64,000 bases of DNA from Fragilaria crotonensis (lineage: Eukaryota; Bacillariophyta; Fragilariophyceae; Fragilariales; Fragilariaceae), in the NCBI GenBank assembly GCA_022925895.1, contig JAKSYS010000327.1, positions 1-64,000 on the forward strand. Direction: 5' to 3'. The notes below the pieces were generated by a model that was given only the letters and a program-made list of their open reading frames with translations, was not told where the DNA came from and ran no database searches. The translations under genes were made by a program, and so were the position numbers. Numbering within the stretch: position 1 is the stretch's first letter; every line of letters begins with the position of its first letter. This document shows positions 61,492 through 64,000 of this stretch, one piece after another.

Positions 61492-62972
61492 CTCCAATGC
61501 GCCGGTTTTCGTGCACCGGGTTTTTCTACGTAATTTTTTTCCTCGCTGCGTATCCGTTGGTACAAAATGTACGGTAAGAGAAATTGCTTCAGCAGCCTGT
61601 GTTTTCAAAGGTAGGTCCGCGCCAGATTTTTGAATAGTCACCATCGTAGCTCCGAGTATTAATCTTACGGCTTACCTCGTACTTTGTTATCATGTAGACC
61701 GACTACAAAATTGTCACTCTCGTTGTCGTTCCAACTTGACTGACCATGATGCCCATTGCACCGCTGTTTGCTTGCTAGATACTGGACAGCAACACGACCA
61801 TGTTGGATCTCTTGATGTCAGCGATGACTGATAAGAGAGAAGTGCAGCAAGAAGGACGTTGTTCTTGGACCACCGGAAGGATCAACACAACGGGATTGGC
61901 TTTTCGTGGAAAGCAATAAGCAATTTTGACCAAACCGAACCAACCGAGCGTCGATGGTGCCGTGTTTCTAAGTTGGGTCATTCTCTCCTTTCAAAGTATG
62001 ACACAACTCACAAGGATTGATTCTATAAGGCTTGGAGTTTGAAGTGTGAGGCGTTCTGATGGACCGCAAAACAGATTCTGACACATCGGCCTTGCCTCGG
62101 CCGGCAACATGGCATGACACTTCATCGGGGTACTCAAATTGAATCAATGTGAAATGCTCACAACCCAGGCTAGGAAATGTATGGAATCGACAAAATTGGT
62201 GGACAAGGAAAGTGCAGTTGTCCTATGAATAGGGTACTGTTGTAAAAATGAGCAAGACGACAACAATGCACATGACGATGACAGCCTCGCTCAAGTCCAG
62301 CAGTATCAAAGCGGAGAGCAGTGCAAATGCAGAGCAAAGGTTAAGGAAGCATTGATAACTGAGTTCAGAAATGCACAGGAACATGGGGTTGGAAAAGGGG
62401 GATCCTCATTGTTGGACGAATGAATTGCTCTCAACAAGTTTGCGACTGACTCTGTGCTGCTGGGTCACAAAGTTGCTCACGTTGTCCAGGCTGTTGACAA
62501 AGATGATATAAAGGAGGGGCAACTTCAAATTCTGACCCCCTGGTGTCAAGCAAATGATCTGGACATCCATGTGGAGAAGCAGACGTCTTGTTGACGTGCA
62601 TTGTGTTTGCCCCCTGCGATGTGATTCATATGCCACATGACACTGGTATCTTAAACTCCGTTTCAACTTGGATTTATTAGTATCTAAGCTTAATCTCTAG
62701 TTGTACCACCTATGTTTTGTCAATTGAACAATCAATGTAGGGGAGTGAAGGGATTTTGAAGCCTCCTCTCATCAATGTTGTTGTGCCAGGCGTCAGGACA
62801 GAGGCACGTGTACATCAGTACTTGTACACCGTGCTCGAGTACGATTGACAACAATTGAAAACACAGGCTGCTGAAGCAGATTTCTCTGACCGTACATTTT
62901 GTACCAACGGATACGCAGCGAGGAAAATATTTACGTAGAAAAACCCGGTGCACGGAAACCGGCGCATTGGAG
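61492..62972. mobile_element. Foldback element with ~118-bp inverted arms, 1.48 kb
   Basis: The left arm 61492-61609 and right arm 62855-62972 are inverse copies at roughly 90% identity, each with GCGCCGGTTTTCGTGCACCG, CTCGCTGCGTATCCGTTGGT and GCAGCCTGTGTTTTCAA. The middle (61610-62854) has no recognised gene; near 62400-62540 the + strand reads SVLLGHKVAHVVQAVDKDD, possibly a decayed coding piece. Target duplications were not identified. Confidence 0.65.
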
Positions 62973-63241
62973 CTAGTAAGCTTCTACATGAGTGCACAGT
63001 ACCCCAGTGTTGTGTTCTACTCATGCCCCAGTATTGCAGTTCATCGCATGGTATGTTCAGTATGGCATTTGTGAAGCAACCTGTGCTTTACAACGAATTC
63101 AAGGACAATTCAATCCAGTAACGTTGAATACGTACAGTACAGTAATACAGTAAGGTAAGACACAGTCGTTTCAGTATAAATTACTGTCGATTTATGTACT
63201 GTAGACCTGTGGTACATGTAATCCACGTAACAGCGTGCAAC
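62973..63241. other. Spacer between the foldback element and the 740-bp element
   Basis: GTAC-rich (63130-63215). No gene seen. Confidence 0.4.
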
Positions 63242-63244
63242 AGT

Positions 63245-63984
63245 ACCAGTTAAAAATGGCTTTGAGCCCTTAAAAAAAATTGAGCCACTAAATGGTGTAA
63301 TTTTCACGACGTCTACAAAAAAGGTACTCAATATCATTTAAACTACTTCTTCACATACGGCAATGATGTTCCTTGCCATGTGGAGCTACGTTCCTTTGCT
63401 GTGCAAAACAGGCATTTTGGAAGCCGGGGTTTTGCTAACCGCACTGGACGATGGCACCTCGGAGATTTTGCACATCTCAAATTTTCCACCATTGAGCCGG
63501 GCCACCAATTCAATGTAGACATACCACACAGTATTTTTTTTTATGCTTGCGAGAAATATAGACAACAGCTTAACTGTAGTTTTCGCGCCATGTACTTTTA
63601 TGTGATGAATTACATCATGTTTTGGCGTGATACCTATGTGCGACGTAGAATCAGCGTAGCAGTACAAAGAAATTGGGTGAAGACGATAATGAAATCATGT
63701 TGAATGGAGTAAAAAAACTCAACGGACAAATATTGAAAAATATTCAGGTATGAATATAAATCAGTAAATTGCTTAGAGCCATTAAACCGAGAACGACGCT
63801 TGTAAAAGCATCAATATCTTCATGAATTCTTTGTCCAGTATAGAAATGATTCAACCATGTGGTAGCATAAAGCATGATCGACATGTGTGGCACTTGAAGT
63901 TAATTGCATTGCATCGGATTGTCATTGAGAACTTTTTAGTCCAACATGGTGTTTTTTAATGACTCAAAGCCATTTTTAACTGGT
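63245..63984. mobile_element. Inverted-repeat element, 740 bp, AGT target duplication
   Basis: Termini ACCAGTTAAAAATGGCTTTGAG and its exact inverse (22 bp perfect). AGT on both sides (63242-63244 and 63985-63987). It shares ends with the element at 60630 but has an unrelated interior. A + strand open frame of 107 codons (63380-63703) is unrecognised and probably fortuitous. Confidence 0.75.
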
Positions 63985-64000
63985 AGTACCAGGTACCCCA

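Noticed and set aside
63380-63703. 107-codon frame inside the 740-bp element
   Set aside because: The sister element at 60630 has no counterpart, and no motif is seen; probably chance.

Overview
The window reads as nuclear DNA of a diatom, probably a pennate one; the species is not determined. The evidence is: a nuclear plastid ribosomal protein gene whose leader carries the diatom-type AAF cleavage motif; a heat-shock-factor (HSF) gene; intron-bearing NRT2 nitrate transporters; secreted proline/threonine-repeat cytochrome b5 proteins; Ty1/copia elements of diatom type; and small introns with GT-AG borders. Genes are sparse and separated by long non-coding tracts rich in small inverted-repeat elements and short palindromes built on GTAC and TACCGGTA.

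Layout. 0.7-1.8 kb: a membrane-anchored Hedgehog-type Hint protein. 2.3-7.5 kb and 15.3-18.5 kb: two copies of a duplicated ~3 kb block, each carrying an NRT2 nitrate transporter; the first is open, the second has a small cluster of indels. Between them lies an old tyrosine-recombinase retroelement of DIRS type (about 9.6-13.6 kb), split by an AT-rich insertion. 18.5-19.2 kb: G-patch protein. 20.3-21.2 kb: membrane-anchored SET protein. 23.2-26.8 kb: two tandem secreted cytochrome b5-like proteins whose C-tails carry opposite charge. 27.0-28.1 kb: a copia pol remnant. 28.4-31.1 kb: a thioredoxin-fold protein and a coiled-coil protein. 31.4-34.5 kb: a pogo/mariner-like DNA transposon. 34.75-46.49 kb: one large (11.7 kb), young copia-type element with near-identical LTRs, a 5-bp target duplication, and about 5 kb of extra coding-like sequence upstream of gag. 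46.6-47.7 kb: a 1.06 kb inverted-repeat element. 47.9-48.1 kb: two tRNA-Trp genes.

From 48.5 to 58 kb the window is a housekeeping segment: mitochondrial uL29m (MRPL47), a class-VII-like methyltransferase gene broken by several frame changes, nuclear-encoded plastid uS15, a complex I assembly factor (NDUFAF6-like) and an HSF transcription factor. 58-64 kb holds no convincing gene; it contains two elements with AGT target duplications and a foldback element with ~118-bp arms.

Two themes cut across the window. First, a family of non-autonomous elements shares AAGGTCCGG/AGGTTCCGG termini and CCTGG-like target sites, and several members carry their own internal palindromic or pyrimidine arrays. 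Second, single-base indels, mostly in homopolymers, interrupt several otherwise conserved host genes, including one expected to be essential (plastid uS15). That pattern suggests residual assembly errors as much as real decay. All calls come from reading sequence by eye; no database search was run.
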